Part shown: positions 26,988 to 40,676 of the stretch, one piece after another
Position numbering within the stretch: position 1 is the first letter of the stretch
How the letters are laid out: every line of letters begins with the position of its first letter
NCBI RefSeq assembly: GCF_003946505.1
Contig: NZ_RHON01000001.1
Span: 62,001-126,000, forward strand
Direction of reading: 5' to 3'
DNA: 64,000 bases
From: Companilactobacillus mishanensis
Lineage (GTDB): Bacteria > Bacillota > Bacilli > Lactobacillales > Lactobacillaceae
Notes under the pieces: model-generated
Told to the model about the DNA's origin: nothing
Seen by the model: only the letters and a program-made list of their open reading frames with translations
The model's database searches: none
Position numbers and translations under genes: made by a program

Positions 26988-28685
26988 ATGAGTCAAAAAA
27001 TTAAAATTATGATTCTTAGTGGTGTACGTGAAACAGGTAAAAACATGTACGCTGTCGAAGTTAATGATGAAATATATATTTTAGATATTGGTTTGCAATA
27101 TCCTGATAACGATCTTTATGGAATTGATGTCGTTGTCCCAGATATGACTTATATTCAAGAAAACATCAGTAAAGTTGTCGGTATCTTCTTGTCACATGGT
27201 CATGCGGATGCGATTGGTGCATTACCATACTTAGTTGGAGATTATGACATTCCAGTCTTTGGTGCGAAAATGACCATTGAATTAGCAAAAATCGTCTGTT
27301 CAAATGATCGTCGTAGTAAGAAATTTGATAACTTCCATGTTATCGATGAAAACACAGCTATCGACTTTAACGAAGCAACTGTTTCTTTCTTCAAAACAAC
27401 TCACTCTGTTCCTGATTCATTGGGTACTGTTATCAAGACACAAGAAGGAGAAATCGTCTATACTGGTGATTTCAAATTTGATCAAGCTGCCTTGCCTCTT
27501 TACAAGGCTGATTTAGGAAGAATTGCTGCAATTGGTAACGAGAATGTTATCGCTTTATTAAGTGATTCCGCAAATGCTGAATCTCCATTTGAGAACTCAA
27601 ACGAAACAGATATTTACGACTATATTTTAGATACTTTCAGTTATCATAATGGTCGAATTATTATTGCCCAAGTCGCATCAAACATTCAGCGTATGCAACA
27701 ATTATTGGATGCCGCTGACAAAACAAATAAGCGGGTTTACCTTTCAGGTTTAGATGCTGAAAAGATTTTGAAGACTGCAATGAAATTGGGCTACCTTGAA
27801 GTCGATAACAAAGAATTGATCATTACAAGTAAAGACTTGGATAAAGTCGACAAAAAAGATCTAGTAATTATCGAAACTGGTAGAATGGGTGAACCTATCA
27901 AATTGCTTCAAAAGATGGCAAATCCAGCTGCAAAGACCAAGTTTGATATTGAAGAGGGAGACTTGGTATTTATTGCTACAACACCTTCTCACTCACTCGA
28001 TACAACTTTTGCAAAGACTAGAGATGCTATTTACCGTACTGGTGCTGAAGTTAAAGCTTTAGGTGATGACATGCATCCATCAGGTAATGCTAACAAGACA
28101 GACTTACAATTGATGATCAACTTGTTGAAACCAAATAACGTGATCCCAGTTCAAGGTGAATATCGTTTATTGGATGCACATGCCAAGATTGCTCATGAGA
28201 CTGGTATACCTTATCAAAATATTTTCTTAACTAAAAAAGGTGACGTTTTGAATTATGAAAACGGACAATTTTATTTAGGAAAAGCTGTCGACGCTGGGGA
28301 TACTATGATTGATGGTATTGGTGTCGGGGATATTGGTAGTATCGTTCTTCGTGATCGTGAATTATTGGCCGAGGACGGTGTGTTTATCGCTGTAGCTACA
28401 ATTGACCGTAAAAAGAAAAAAGTGGTTGCAAAGCCTAAAATTACCGCTAGAGGCTTCGTTTATATGAGAACAAGCCGTGACCTTCTAAGTGAAAGTTCTG
28501 ATTTGATCGTTAATCAAATTACTGATTATCTTCAAAACAGTAAAGATTTTGACTGGTCAGATTTGAAACAGGGAGTTCGTGAGAAATTGAACCACTTCTT
28601 GTATGAACAAACTAATCGTCATCCAGTAATACTTCCAGTTATTATGGAAGTTAACCAAAACAGACATCGAAAATCCAAAAAATAG
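26988..28685 (+). CDS. rnjB: Ribonuclease J2
   Basis: A 565-aa paralogue of RNase J1 that forms a heteromeric complex with it. The zinc motif is HGHADAIG (residues 70-77), in which the usual final His of HxHxDH is Ala, the known signature of weakly active RNase J2. TTHSVPDSLG, TGDFKFD, MHPSGNANKTD (instead of HASGH) and PVQGEYRL (instead of PIHGEYR) show further loss of metal ligands. It lies in the conserved rpsO-rnjB neighbourhood. Confidence 0.95.
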   Translation: MSQKIKIMILSGVRETGKNMYAVEVNDEIYILDIGLQYPDNDLYGIDVVVPDMTYIQENISKVVGIFLSHGHADAIGALPYLVGDYDIPVFGAKMTIELAKIVCSNDRRSKKFDNFHVIDENTAIDFNEATVSFFKTTHSVPDSLGTVIKTQEGEIVYTGDFKFDQAALPLYKADLGRIAAIGNENVIALLSDSANAESPFENSNETDIYDYILDTFSYHNGRIIIAQVASNIQRMQQLLDAADKTNKRVYLSGLDAEKILKTAMKLGYLEVDNKELIITSKDLDKVDKKDLVIIETGRMGEPIKLLQKMANPAAKTKFDIEEGDLVFIATTPSHSLDTTFAKTRDAIYRTGAEVKALGDDMHPSGNANKTDLQLMINLLKPNNVIPVQGEYRLLDAHAKIAHETGIPYQNIFLTKKGDVLNYENGQFYLGKAVDAGDTMIDGIGVGDIGSIVLRDRELLAEDGVFIAVATIDRKKKKVVAKPKITARGFVYMRTSRDLLSESSDLIVNQITDYLQNSKDFDWSDLKQGVREKLNHFLYEQTNRHPVILPVIMEVNQNRHRKSKK

Positions 28686-28708
28686 ACCGTCATAGTGCGG
28701 TCTTTTAT
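28684..28708 (+). terminator. Weak terminator after rnjB
   Basis: AGACCG/CGGTCT stem (6 bp), 8-nt loop and only four T; some read-through into the TPR gene 39 bp downstream is likely. Confidence 0.45.
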
Positions 28709-28724
28709 TATAACGAGGTAAATA

Positions 28725-29675
28725 ATGGACGATTCAGATAATCTAAAAAAAATTTTAGAGCAGGCTGATGACGCATTTGAAAAGGGAAATTGGGAAGATG
28801 CGGTGGATTTTTATTCAAGAGCATATGGAATGAAACAATCCTTTTCCATTAATCAAGGTTTAGCGGCAGCGTTGTTAAATCAAAAGAATGCAGATCAGGC
28901 AGAGTCAGTAATTTTGGATTATTTTAATTATTATTTAAGTGATCCAGAAGCTGCTCAATTGGCCGTTGACATAGTAATAGAGAACAATGATTATCTGTTG
29001 GCCAATCAGATGATTCATTTTTACGCTGAAAATAAACTTTCGACGATAGAGGATGACTTTATCGATAATTTTAAAACGCGTGTAAAAATCTCAGAGGATA
29101 GGCATAGTAGATCTTTCACACCAAAAATGAAAATTATCGTGAAAAAAATCAATTCGATAGTCACATTGAATGTTGTGGACCAGATACAGCTGATCAGAAG
29201 CCTTCGGGAGTTTGATAAGGAACATTATTTGAGCTGTACCAAGCTTTTGATACAAAATCCGTTGCTTCATCCGCTGCTAAAAAGTGAAGTTATTGAAAAT
29301 CTTTTTAAGCTTGGCATAGATGAAGAATTGAAAATGTCGTTCTATGGTGAAAATAAAACTTGCAATCCGGCTAGATTAAAGCCTATTATGTCTTCGGATG
29401 TTTATTTATCCATGTGTGACGAATTGGAAAAACTAATCGCAAATTCTGAAAATCAAGTTCAACTGGAAAATCTTCGTAGCGAGCTGTCTCTGTACGCTGC
29501 GTTGGTCTATCCGTTCGGTTCGGAGATAATAAAAACTCCAGAATTGTGGACAAAAGTTTTCCTTTTGCGGTATGGTTTACTAGATGAGTCACAGGTGGGT
29601 GACGATCCGGGGTTATCAGACGTTGAGAAATGGATAGATCGGTTTGATTCATTGATAAATACTTTTCAACAATGA
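28725..29675 (+). CDS. TPR-domain protein downstream of rnjB
   Basis: A 316-aa soluble protein. The N-terminal third has TPR-like helices (A-D-D-A-F-E-K-G-N-W-E-D-A-V-D-F-Y-S-R-A-Y around residues 14-34 and the following unit); the rest is helical without a motif I recognise. A gene of this kind lies between rnjB and tuf in several lactobacilli, as far as I recall, and no function is known. GAGGT 7 nt before the ATG; it may be read through from rnjB. Confidence 0.8.
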   Translation: MDDSDNLKKILEQADDAFEKGNWEDAVDFYSRAYGMKQSFSINQGLAAALLNQKNADQAESVILDYFNYYLSDPEAAQLAVDIVIENNDYLLANQMIHFYAENKLSTIEDDFIDNFKTRVKISEDRHSRSFTPKMKIIVKKINSIVTLNVVDQIQLIRSLREFDKEHYLSCTKLLIQNPLLHPLLKSEVIENLFKLGIDEELKMSFYGENKTCNPARLKPIMSSDVYLSMCDELEKLIANSENQVQLENLRSELSLYAALVYPFGSEIIKTPELWTKVFLLRYGLLDESQVGDDPGLSDVEKWIDRFDSLINTFQQ

Positions 29676-29703
29676 AATTATGAAACTTTTTTCAAAAAGG
29701 GTG

Positions 29704-29732
29704 TTTACAATTCAAACCGCGCCCCGTATAAT
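29704..29732 (+). promoter_or_regulatory. tuf promoter P1
   Basis: TTTACA (29704-29709), a 17-nt spacer and a perfect TATAAT (29727-29732). The spacer carries a GC-rich stretch (CCGCGCCCCG) that is unusual for this genome. Confidence 0.8.
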
Positions 29733-29774
29733 CCAAAGAGTATATTTTTAGTTGGTGATTTGCGGTGAATTTGT

Positions 29775-29802
29775 TTGCTTTCGCCTCTGAAAGTAGTATA
29801 AT
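29775..29802 (+). promoter_or_regulatory. tuf promoter P2
   Basis: TTGCTT (29775-29780), a 16-nt spacer and a perfect TATAAT (29797-29802). Its leader contains a 10-bp hairpin at 29819-29842 (ATCTAAAGAA/TTCTTTGGAT). Confidence 0.75.
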
Positions 29803-29880
29803 TTTTCAGTAAAGAGTCATCTAAAGAACATCTTCTTTGGATTAATCTTATGAAATGAAATTTTAGGAGGATTCTTTGTA

Positions 29881-31071
29881 ATGGCAGAAAAAGAACATTA
29901 TGAGAGAACTAAGCCCCATGTAAATATTGGGACAATTGGTCACGTTGACCACGGTAAGACTACTTTAACAGCAGCAATTACAAAGGTTTTGGCTGACAAA
30001 GGTTTAGCTAAAGCTGAGGATTACGCTGATATTGATAAAGCTCCAGAAGAAAAAGAACGTGGGATCACAATCAACACAGCCCATGTTGAGTACGAAACTG
30101 AAAAGCGTCACTATGCACATATTGATGCTCCAGGACATGCTGATTACGTTAAGAACATGATCACTGGTGCTGCACAAATGGATGGTGCCATCTTAGTTGT
30201 TGCTGCAACTGATGGTCCTATGCCACAAACACGTGAACACATCTTGCTTGCTCGCCAAGTTGGTGTTGACTACATCGTTGTATTCTTGAACAAGACTGAT
30301 CTTGTTGATGATGACGAATTAGTTGACTTAGTTGAGATGGAAGTTCGTGAGTTACTTTCAGAATACGATTATCCTGGTGATGACATTCCTGTTGTTCGTG
30401 GATCAGCTTTGAAGGCTCTTGAAGGCGACCCAGAGGAAATCAAGCATGTTGAAGAACTACTTGACATCGTTGATGAATATATCCCAACACCTAAACGTGA
30501 AACAGACAAACCATTTATGATGCCTGTTGAAGATGTATTTACAATCACTGGTCGTGGTACTGTTGCTTCTGGTCGTATTGACCGTGGTGAAGTTAAAGTC
30601 GGTGATGAAGTTGAAATCGTTGGTTTGAAGCCAGAAGTTGAAAAATCAACTGTTACTGGTCTTGAAATGTTCCGTAAGACTCTTGATCTTGGTGAAGCCG
30701 GAGATAACGTTGGTGTTCTTCTTCGTGGTATTAACCGTGACCAAATCGAACGTGGACAAGTTCTTGCTAAACCAGGTTCAATCAAAACTCACACAAAATT
30801 CAAGGGTGAAGTTTATATCATGACAAAAGAAGAAGGTGGACGTCATACTCCATTCTTCTCAAACTATCGTCCTCAATTCTACTTCCATACTACTGACGTT
30901 ACTGGTGTTATTGAATTGCCAGACGGTGTAGAAATGGTTATGCCTGGTGACCAAGTTACTTTTGAAGTTGACTTGATTGCTCCAGTTGCCATTGAAAATG
31001 GTACTAGATTTACTGTTCGTGAAGGTGGACGTACAGTTGGTGCCGGTGTTGTTACAGACATCATGGACTAA
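29881..31071 (+). CDS. tuf: Elongation factor Tu
   Basis: A 396-aa GTPase that delivers aminoacyl-tRNA to the ribosome. G1 is GHVDHGKT (19-26), then [26 protein letters not shown] and NKTD. Domain 2 starts at [18 protein letters not shown] and domain 3 ends with [16 protein letters not shown]. It has a strong GGAGG ribosome site, two promoters upstream and its own terminator, so it is monocistronic here and not part of a str operon. Confidence 0.98.
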   Translation: MAEKEHYERTKPHVNIGTIGHVDHGKTTLTAAITKVLADKGLAKAEDYADIDKAPEEKERGITINTAHVEYETEKRHYAHIDAPGHADYVKNMITGAAQMDGAILVVAATDGPMPQTREHILLARQVGVDYIVVFLNKTDLVDDDELVDLVEMEVRELLSEYDYPGDDIPVVRGSALKALEGDPEEIKHVEELLDIVDEYIPTPKRETDKPFMMPVEDVFTITGRGTVASGRIDRGEVKVGDEVEIVGLKPEVEKSTVTGLEMFRKTLDLGEAGDNVGVLLRGINRDQIERGQVLAKPGSIKTHTKFKGEVYIMTKEEGGRHTPFFSNYRPQFYFHTTDVTGVIELPDGVEMVMPGDQVTFEVDLIAPVAIENGTRFTVREGGRTVGAGVVTDIMD

Positions 31072-31093
31072 TTGTTACTAAAACACGAATTTT

Positions 31094-31127
31094 AAAGAGT
31101 CGAGACCTTGGTCGCGACTCTTTTTTT
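31094..31127 (+). terminator. Terminator of tuf
   Basis: AAAGAGTCG-A-GACC/GGTC-G-CGACTCTTT, a long stem with a tiny loop and seven T. Confidence 0.9.
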
Positions 31128-31168
31128 GTAGTAAAATACCCAAATACACGAAGAAATCATACAGAATA

Positions 31169-31197
31169 TTTACAATGGCGCGATTTTAAGGTAATAT
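31169..31197 (+). promoter_or_regulatory. Promoter of tig
   Basis: TTTACA (31169-31174), a 17-nt spacer and TAATAT (31192-31197). Confidence 0.75.
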
Positions 31198-31234
31198 TAC
31201 AAAGTATGAGATCGTGAAATACCGGAGGGATAAA

Positions 31235-32521
31235 ATGTCTGCTAAGGCTAAATTTACAAAAAAAGAAAAAAACACTGGTGAATTAAAATTTGAAATTGAC
31301 CAAGACACTATTAAAAAAGGTTTAGATACTGCCTTTAACCGTGTTAAGAAGAGTTTGAACGTACCTGGATTCAGAAAGGGTAAAGTTCCTCGTCAAATTT
31401 TCAATCGTATGTACGGTGAAGAAGCACTTTATGAAGATGCTTTAAATGCTGTATTGCCAGTCGCATATCAACAAGCTGTTGATGATACAAAAGTTGATCC
31501 TGTTGATCAACCACAAATTACTGTTGATTCAATGGAAAAAGGTCAACCATGGGCTATCAGTGCAACTATTACTGTTAAACCAGAAGTTGAACTTGGAGAT
31601 TACACAGGTATTGCTGTTAAGAAACAAAAACGTAACGTCTTGAAAGCTGATATCGAATCAAAACTTGAAGACTTACAAAAACAACAAGCTGAACTTGTGC
31701 TTAAAGATGGAAAAGCTGAAAAGGGCGACACAGTTGTTATTGACTATGTTGGTACAGTTGATGGCAAAGAATTTGATGGTGGTAGTGCACAAAACTACTC
31801 ACTTGAATTAGGTTCTGGTTCATTCATTCCTGGATTCGAAGACTCATTGATCGGCCACAGTGCTGACGAAGATGTTGACGTTAAAGTTACATTCCCAGAA
31901 GATTACCAAGCAAAAGAACTTGCTGGTAAAGATGCAATCTTTAAGACAAAGATCCATGAAGTTAAATCAAAAGAACTTCCTAAGTTAGATGATGACTTTG
32001 CAAAAGATGTCGATGAAGACGTTGATACATTGGATGATCTAAAGAAGAAGTTACATGATGAAATCAAGGATCAAAAGAAAGAAACTGCAGAAGAAAACAT
32101 TCAAGAAGAAGCTATTTCTGGCGCAGTTAAGAATGCTAAGATCGATGAAGTTCCTCAAGCAATGATCGACACAGAAGTTGAAAACCAAATGAACCAATAC
32201 TTGGCTAACTTACGTCGTCAAGGAATCGATCCTAAATTGTATTACCAAATGACAGGTACAACAGAAGATGATTTGAAGAAGCAATTCTCATCAGACGCTG
32301 AAGAACGTGTTAAAACTGACTTAGTTATCGAAGCTGTTGTTGCTAAAGAAGGCATCAAGGCTACTGATGATGAAATCAAAGACGAAGTTAAGTCACTTGC
32401 TGACGAATACAATATGGATGAAAAAGCCGTTAGAGGTGCTTTAACTGACGAAATGCTTTCTCATGATATTGCTGCTAAGAAAGCAATTGAACTAATTGTT
32501 GACTCTTCAGTTGAAAAATAA
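31235..32521 (+). CDS. tig: Trigger factor
   Basis: A 428-aa ribosome-bound chaperone and peptidyl-prolyl isomerase. The N-terminal ribosome-binding loop is [12 protein letters not shown] (about residues 39-50), followed by the FKBP-like PPIase domain (about 160-245, [14 protein letters not shown] and [11 protein letters not shown]) and the long C-terminal helical arms. The start is ATG 31235 after GGAGGG; the ATG seven codons upstream overlaps non-conserved sequence. tig-clpX-ysxC is the conserved order. Confidence 0.96.
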   Translation: MSAKAKFTKKEKNTGELKFEIDQDTIKKGLDTAFNRVKKSLNVPGFRKGKVPRQIFNRMYGEEALYEDALNAVLPVAYQQAVDDTKVDPVDQPQITVDSMEKGQPWAISATITVKPEVELGDYTGIAVKKQKRNVLKADIESKLEDLQKQQAELVLKDGKAEKGDTVVIDYVGTVDGKEFDGGSAQNYSLELGSGSFIPGFEDSLIGHSADEDVDVKVTFPEDYQAKELAGKDAIFKTKIHEVKSKELPKLDDDFAKDVDEDVDTLDDLKKKLHDEIKDQKKETAEENIQEEAISGAVKNAKIDEVPQAMIDTEVENQMNQYLANLRRQGIDPKLYYQMTGTTEDDLKKQFSSDAEERVKTDLVIEAVVAKEGIKATDDEIKDEVKSLADEYNMDEKAVRGALTDEMLSHDIAAKKAIELIVDSSVEK

Positions 32522-32524
32522 TTA

Positions 32525-32559
32525 AAAAAATAAGAGGCTATTAAGCTTCTTATTTTTTT
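32525..32559 (+). terminator. Terminator of tig
   Basis: AATAAGA-G-GCT/AGC-T-TCTTATT stem flanked by A and T runs. Confidence 0.85.
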
Positions 32560-32637
32560 GTAGGCTAAATGCTTTACCTTTCAACTTGGCAATGCTAGAC
32601 TTTTCAAGTATTGGAACTATTGAAGGAGAATGTATAA

Positions 32638-33885
32638 ATGTTTGATAGTACAGAAACTACAGGTACAATTAGTTGTTCTTTCTGCGGAAAGACTCAAGAC
32701 CAAGTCAAGAAAATTGTTGCTGGACCTGGTGTTTACATTTGTAATGAATGTATTGACCTGTGTAAAGAGATAATTGATGAGGAGCTTGGAGAAGATACTC
32801 CATTAGATCTTGAAAACATTCCAACACCCGTTGAAATCAAAAAAATTCTTGATGATTATGTAATTGGCCAAACTGATGCAAAGCGTGCTTTGTCAGTTGC
32901 TGTTTATAACCATTACAAGAGAATTAATAAGATGGAACACTCTAAAGACGGTGAGACAGAGCTTCAAAAGAGTAATATTGCCTTGATCGGACCTACTGGT
33001 TCTGGTAAGACATTCTTAGCTCAAACTCTGGCTCGTATTCTGAAAGTTCCATTTGCGATTGCAGATGCTACAACATTAACTGAAGCTGGTTATGTTGGTG
33101 AAGACGTTGAAAACATTTTGTTGAAACTTTTACAAAATGCTGATTTTGATGTTGAAAAAGCTGAACACGGAATCGTTTATATTGATGAAATTGATAAAAT
33201 TGCTAAAAAGAGCGAAAATGTCTCGATTACACGTGATGTTTCCGGTGAAGGTGTTCAACAAGCACTTCTCAAAATTCTAGAAGGTACTGTTGCTAGTGTT
33301 CCACCACAGGGTGGAAGAAAACATCCACAACAAGAACTTATTCAAATTGATACTACTAACATTCTATTTATTGTTGGTGGTGCCTTTGATGGTATCGAAA
33401 CAATTGTTAAAAACCGTTTAGGTGACAAGACAATTGGTTTTGGTGCTGAACAACAAGAGTCTCTTGACGAAACTAAGAGTTTCATGCAACAAATCATTCC
33501 AGAAGACTTGATGAAGTTCGGTATTATTCCTGAATTTATCGGTCGTATTCCTATTGTTACTGCTCTTGAGAAGCTTACTGAAAGTGACTTGGTACAAATC
33601 TTGACTAAGCCTAAGAATGCCTTGATCAAGCAATATAAGGAATTGATGGATATCGATGGTATCAACCTTGAATTTACAGATGGCGCATTAAATGAAATCG
33701 CCAAGATGTCAATTGAACGTGATACCGGTGCTCGTGGACTTCGTTCTATCGTTGAAGAAACTATGTTGGACACAATGTTCGAAATTCCAACAAGAGACGA
33801 TGTTGAGACTGTTAAAGTTACCAAAGACGCAGTTCGTAAAATTAAAAAACCAGAATTGATATTGAAAGATGGAAAGGTTGCCTAG
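32638..33885 (+). CDS. clpX: ATP-dependent Clp protease ATP-binding subunit ClpX
   Basis: A 415-aa AAA+ unfoldase that feeds ClpP. The N-terminal Cys4 zinc domain has C13, C16, C35 and C38. Walker A is GPTGSGKT (about residue 118), with the pore-loop region [10 protein letters not shown], Walker [12 protein letters not shown], the IGF loop that docks ClpP (KTIGFGAE) and sensor-2 [12 protein letters not shown] lies upstream of the ATG. clpP is not in the window. Confidence 0.97.
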   Translation: MFDSTETTGTISCSFCGKTQDQVKKIVAGPGVYICNECIDLCKEIIDEELGEDTPLDLENIPTPVEIKKILDDYVIGQTDAKRALSVAVYNHYKRINKMEHSKDGETELQKSNIALIGPTGSGKTFLAQTLARILKVPFAIADATTLTEAGYVGEDVENILLKLLQNADFDVEKAEHGIVYIDEIDKIAKKSENVSITRDVSGEGVQQALLKILEGTVASVPPQGGRKHPQQELIQIDTTNILFIVGGAFDGIETIVKNRLGDKTIGFGAEQQESLDETKSFMQQIIPEDLMKFGIIPEFIGRIPIVTALEKLTESDLVQILTKPKNALIKQYKELMDIDGINLEFTDGALNEIAKMSIERDTGARGLRSIVEETMLDTMFEIPTRDDVETVKVTKDAVRKIKKPELILKDGKVA

Positions 33886-33902
33886 GTGGCGACTTTTTTT
33901 TT
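33877..33902 (+). terminator. Terminator overlapping the clpX stop
   Basis: GTTGCC/GGCGAC stem (6 bp, one G-U) with a 5-nt loop containing the stop codon, and nine T. Confidence 0.7.
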
Positions 33903-33939
33903 GCCATTTTATGATAGAATGATGAGACTGAGGTGAATT

Positions 33940-34524
33940 ATGCAAGTTAATAATGTATCGATGAATTTAAGTGCTGTAAGTTCAAAACAATATCCTGGTG
34001 AAGGTTATCCAGAAATCGCCCTTTTAGGTCGTTCTAACGTTGGAAAATCATCACTGATCAACACACTGATCAATCGTAAAAGTTTTGCTAGAACTTCAAG
34101 TACACCAGGTAAAACACAAACCTTGAATTTTTATAATATAGAAGACTTACTTTATTTAGTTGATGTTCCCGGTTACGGTTTTGCGAAAGTTTCTAAAAAG
34201 CAACGTGAAGAATTTGGAGTTATGATCGAAGAATATTTAACGACTAGAAAGCCTTTAAAGGGAGTCGTGATTCTAGTCGATGGACGTCACACTCCGAGTG
34301 ATGATGATATTTCTATGTATCAATTTGTTAGTTACTATCACATTCCAACTTTGATTGTTGCGACAAAAATGGATAAGGTTAAAAAGAATCAATGGAACAA
34401 GACAATTAGTCAAGTAAATAAAACAATGCAGATCAATCAAACTGATCAATTACAACTATTTAGTGCAGAAACTAAGAGTGGTAAAGATGAAGTTTGGTCT
34501 TGGATCGAAAATCATATGAAATAA
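33940..34524 (+). CDS. ysxC: Ribosome biogenesis GTPase YsxC/EngB
   Basis: A 194-aa Era-like GTPase needed for late 50S assembly. G1 is [13 protein letters not shown]2 [11 protein letters not shown]3 DVPGYGFA, G4 TKMDK. GAGGTGA lies 5 nt before the ATG. It has its place directly after clpX as in most Firmicutes. Confidence 0.96.
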   Translation: MQVNNVSMNLSAVSSKQYPGEGYPEIALLGRSNVGKSSLINTLINRKSFARTSSTPGKTQTLNFYNIEDLLYLVDVPGYGFAKVSKKQREEFGVMIEEYLTTRKPLKGVVILVDGRHTPSDDDISMYQFVSYYHIPTLIVATKMDKVKKNQWNKTISQVNKTMQINQTDQLQLFSAETKSGKDEVWSWIENHMK

Positions 34525-34526
34525 AA

Positions 34527-34557
34527 AGGCAGAACAGTTCATGTTCTGTCTTTTTTG
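34527..34557 (+). terminator. Terminator of ysxC
   Basis: AGGCAGAACA/TGTTCTGTCT stem (10 bp, one G-U), 5-nt loop and six T. The following 150 bp to sufC are very AT-rich with possible -10 boxes (TATAAT at about 34614, TACTAT at about 34672) but no convincing -35 element. Confidence 0.85.
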
Positions 34558-34715
34558 TTATATCATGAAAGTGATTTCAATTTTTCTGGAAACATACACT
34601 TTAAGAATATATAATATAACTATAGGAATGAAAAACTATATTTAATTGTTATTATTTTTAAAAAAAGAGGATACTATTAGGTGTAGAAATCAATCAATCA
34701 GATGGAGGGAATATA

Positions 34716-35510
34716 ATGTCCACATTAGAAGTAAAAGACTTACATGTTTCAGTAGTAGATGATGAAAACGGTAAGGGACAAGAAATTCTTAAGGGTGTCA
34801 ATCTAACAATGAGTACTGGCGAGATCCATGCAATCATGGGTCCAAACGGTACTGGTAAATCGACCTTGTCTCAAGCTATTATGGGTAACTCAGCATATAA
34901 AGTTACACAAGGGGATATTTTGTTTGATGGAAAGAGCATCTTGGAAATGCCTGTTGATGAAAGAGCTAGAGCGGGCTTGTTTTTAGCTATGCAATACCCT
35001 CAAGAAATTGCTGGTGTTACAAATGTTGAATTCATGCGTGCTGCTATCAATTCTCGCCGAGCTGATGATGATCAAATTCCAATCATGGAATTCATGAAAA
35101 AATTAGATGCTAAACAAGAAATTCTCGATATGACAGATGAGATGTCAGAAAGATACTTAAACGAAGGATTCTCCGGTGGGGAAAAGAAACGTAATGAAAT
35201 TTTGCAATTACTAATGATCGAGCCTAAGTTTGCTATCCTTGATGAAATTGATTCAGGTCTAGATATCGATGCTCTAAAGGTTGTATCACGAGGAGTTAAC
35301 TCAATGCGTGGTGACAATTTTGGTTCATTGATCATTACTCACTATCAAAGACTGTTGAATTATATCGTTCCAGACCAAGTTCATATCATGATGGATGGAA
35401 GAATTGTCAAGAGTGGTGGACCAGACTTAGCTAAGAAACTTGAAGAAGAGGGTTATGCTGGTTTGCGTGATGATTTGAACATCGATGCAAAATTAACAGA
35501 CGAAATATAG
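34716..35510 (+). CDS. sufC: Fe-S cluster assembly ATPase SufC
   Basis: A 264-aa ABC-type ATPase that powers the SufBCD scaffold. Walker A is GPNGTGKST (about residue 46), signature FSGGEKKRNE, Walker B KFAILDEIDSGLDIDAL, with the SufC-type H-loop ITHYQRLL. It is the first gene of sufCDSUB, with GGAGGG before the ATG. Confidence 0.97.
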   Translation: MSTLEVKDLHVSVVDDENGKGQEILKGVNLTMSTGEIHAIMGPNGTGKSTLSQAIMGNSAYKVTQGDILFDGKSILEMPVDERARAGLFLAMQYPQEIAGVTNVEFMRAAINSRRADDDQIPIMEFMKKLDAKQEILDMTDEMSERYLNEGFSGGEKKRNEILQLLMIEPKFAILDEIDSGLDIDALKVVSRGVNSMRGDNFGSLIITHYQRLLNYIVPDQVHIMMDGRIVKSGGPDLAKKLEEEGYAGLRDDLNIDAKLTDEI

Positions 35511-35520
35511 GAGGGTAATT

Positions 35521-38447
<2,927 letters not shown>

Positions 38448-38477
38448 AATTTTAATTCTAAGCAGGAGGGTGAAAGT

Positions 38478-39920
38478 ATGCCAGAAACAGAAAACACAAA
38501 GAATAATGAAGATGCTGCTACTTCGGTCGAAGCGTTAGATTTAGATAAAGATTATGACTTTGGTTTTCATGACGATGTCAAACCAGTTTTTACAACTGGT
38601 AGAGGATTGACAGAGGATGTTGTTCGTACGATTTCGAAAGAAAAAGGCGAACCACAATGGATGTTAGATTTTCGTTTGAACTGTTATGAAACTTATAAAA
38701 GAATGCCTATGCCTGACTTTGGACCAGATCTATCAAAGCTAGACTTAGATAATATGCGATATTATCAAAAACCAACTGATAAACAATATCGTGATTGGGA
38801 TGAAGTTCCTGAAGAAATCAAGACTACTTTTGATAAATTAGGTGTTCCTGAAGCTGAAAGAAAATATTTGGCTGGTTCATCTGCACAATATGAGTCAGAA
38901 GTTGTTTATCACAACATGAAAGATGAATTTGATAAATTGGGAATCATCTTCACTGACACAGATTCTGCTTTGAGAGAATATCCAGAATTGTTCAGAAAAT
39001 GGTTCGGTACGTTAGTACATCCTAATGACAACAAGTTTGCTGCCTTAAACGGTGCCGTATGGTCTGGTGGATCATTCATTTATGTTCCAAAGGGCGTTAA
39101 ATTGGATATTCCTATTCAGTCATACTTTAGATTGAATTCTGAAAATTCAGGTCAATTTGAACGTACATTGATCATCGTTGATGAAGGCGCAAGTGTTAAC
39201 TATGTTGAGGGATGTACTGCTCCAAATTATTCATCAGATAGTTTACATGCTGCTGTTGTTGAAGTATTTGCCGAGAAAGACGCTTATATGCGTTATACGA
39301 CTATTCAAAACTGGTCGAATAACGTTTACAGTCTTGAGACAAAACGTGCTCAGGCAATGGAAAATGCCACAATGGAATGGGTCGATGGTAACTTAGGTTC
39401 TAAGATCACTATGAAATATCCTAGTGTTTACCTTGATGGTGAAGGTGCCAGAGGTACAATGCTTTCTATCGCCGTTGCTGGTAAAGGTGTCGATCAAGAT
39501 GCAGGTGCTAGAATGATCCATAATGCTAAGAACACATCATCATCAATTGTTTCCAAGTCCATCTCTAAAGATGGTGGAGCAGTTGATTATCGTGGTACAG
39601 TTCGTTTTGAAAGAAATTCTGACGGATCAAAAGCCCACGTTGAGTGTGATACTATCATCATGGATGAGGAATCAAGTTCAGATACGATTCCATATAATCA
39701 AATTTTGAATGGTAATGTCTCGATGGAACATGAGGCGAAAGTCTCGAAGGTTTCAGAAGAGCAGCTTTATTACCTAATGAGTCGTGGACTTAGTGAAGCT
39801 AAAGCTACAGAAATGATCATCATGGGATTTGTGGAACCATTTACCAAGGAACTTCCAATGGAGTATGCCGTTGAACTTAACCGTTTGATCAGCTACGAAA
39901 TGGAAGGAACAGTTGGTTAA
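38478..39920 (+). CDS. sufB: Fe-S cluster assembly protein SufB
   Basis: A 480-aa scaffold subunit on which clusters are built. It has the beta-helix core with EGCTAPNY (conserved Cys region), [17 protein letters not shown] and the C-terminal [30 protein letters not shown] lies upstream of the ATG. It ends the sufCDSUB operon. Confidence 0.96.
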   Translation: MPETENTKNNEDAATSVEALDLDKDYDFGFHDDVKPVFTTGRGLTEDVVRTISKEKGEPQWMLDFRLNCYETYKRMPMPDFGPDLSKLDLDNMRYYQKPTDKQYRDWDEVPEEIKTTFDKLGVPEAERKYLAGSSAQYESEVVYHNMKDEFDKLGIIFTDTDSALREYPELFRKWFGTLVHPNDNKFAALNGAVWSGGSFIYVPKGVKLDIPIQSYFRLNSENSGQFERTLIIVDEGASVNYVEGCTAPNYSSDSLHAAVVEVFAEKDAYMRYTTIQNWSNNVYSLETKRAQAMENATMEWVDGNLGSKITMKYPSVYLDGEGARGTMLSIAVAGKGVDQDAGARMIHNAKNTSSSIVSKSISKDGGAVDYRGTVRFERNSDGSKAHVECDTIIMDEESSSDTIPYNQILNGNVSMEHEAKVSKVSEEQLYYLMSRGLSEAKATEMIIMGFVEPFTKELPMEYAVELNRLISYEMEGTVG

Positions 39921-39939
39921 AATTAATTATAAGAAAACA

Positions 39940-39971
39940 AAAAAACGACTGACGTCTGTCAGTCGTTTTTA
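39940..39971. terminator. Bidirectional terminator sufB / phosphatase
   Basis: AAAAACGACTGAC/GTCAGTCGTTTTT, a perfect 13-bp stem with a 4-nt loop and A/T runs on both sides, serves both convergent genes. Confidence 0.9.
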
Positions 39972-40559
39972 TTTGTCTAAGTCTGAGTAATCATGGTTGA
40001 TAATTTCTTCTAATTTGAATTTGTCGTCGTCGAATGAGAATTTGATAATACTGCAATTGGTAAAGCCGCTCTTTAGTACTTTCACTGAATCGTACCATTG
40101 GTTAGTGAAAGCAAGAATTGAAACATAGTGACTTACGACTAGGACATTGTCATTGTCGTTGTTCATAATGTCGATTAATTCTTTTGTAACACGTTTTTGA
40201 ACATCGACCATATCTTCTCCTCCATATTGGACAAACGCGTCATAAAATAGCTCATAACGTGAATTCAATGGATTCAGATCTTTGTTTTCACCTTCAAAAA
40301 GTCCAAAATACATTTCTCTGAGACCTTTGCGTCTCTCATATGGCATGTCTGTTACTAGTTCTAAGGTGTCAGTAGCGCGTTCTGAACTTGAAGAATAAGC
40401 GGCATCGAAGTGGATATCGTTATCTTTAAAATATTTTCCGGCAATTTTTGCTTGAGCAATTCCTTTGTCTGTCAAAGGAGCATCAGACCAGCCTTGCATT
40501 TTTCCACGTTCATTAAAAATTGTTTGGCCATGTCTCATTATGTATAGGTTTTTAGTCAT
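39969..40559 (-). CDS. Histidine phosphatase family protein
   Basis: A 196-aa branch-1 histidine phosphatase: phospho-His motif MRHGQTIFNERGKMQGWSDA (residues 7-26), Glu motif LREMYFGLFEG and second His in VVSHYVSIL. The pattern is that of broad phosphatases annotated as phosphoglycerate mutase in lactobacilli. The ATG at 40559 is preferred to the one four codons earlier because AAGGA would directly abut the latter. Unrelated in position to the suf operon. Confidence 0.85.
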   Translation of the reverse strand: MTKNLYIMRHGQTIFNERGKMQGWSDAPLTDKGIAQAKIAGKYFKDNDIHFDAAYSSSSERATDTLELVTDMPYERRKGLREMYFGLFEGENKDLNPLNSRYELFYDAFVQYGGEDMVDVQKRVTKELIDIMNNDNDNVLVVSHYVSILAFTNQWYDSVKVLKSGFTNCSIIKFSFDDDKFKLEEIINHDYSDLDK

Positions 40560-40676
40560 TTGATCTGTCATCCTTAATCGATTATTTTCTGGTACAACTA
40601 GTGTACGTGATATTTAAATTTAAAAAAAGTCATTCGCAATATTTTAATTTGTTTACAAATATTTTAAGAAAAGTAC

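Noticed and set aside
30369..30785. 138-codon antisense ORF inside tuf, and similar ones in clpX, pdhD and dhaL
   Set aside because: Ser/Thr/Pro-rich shadow translations caused by codon bias of highly expressed genes.
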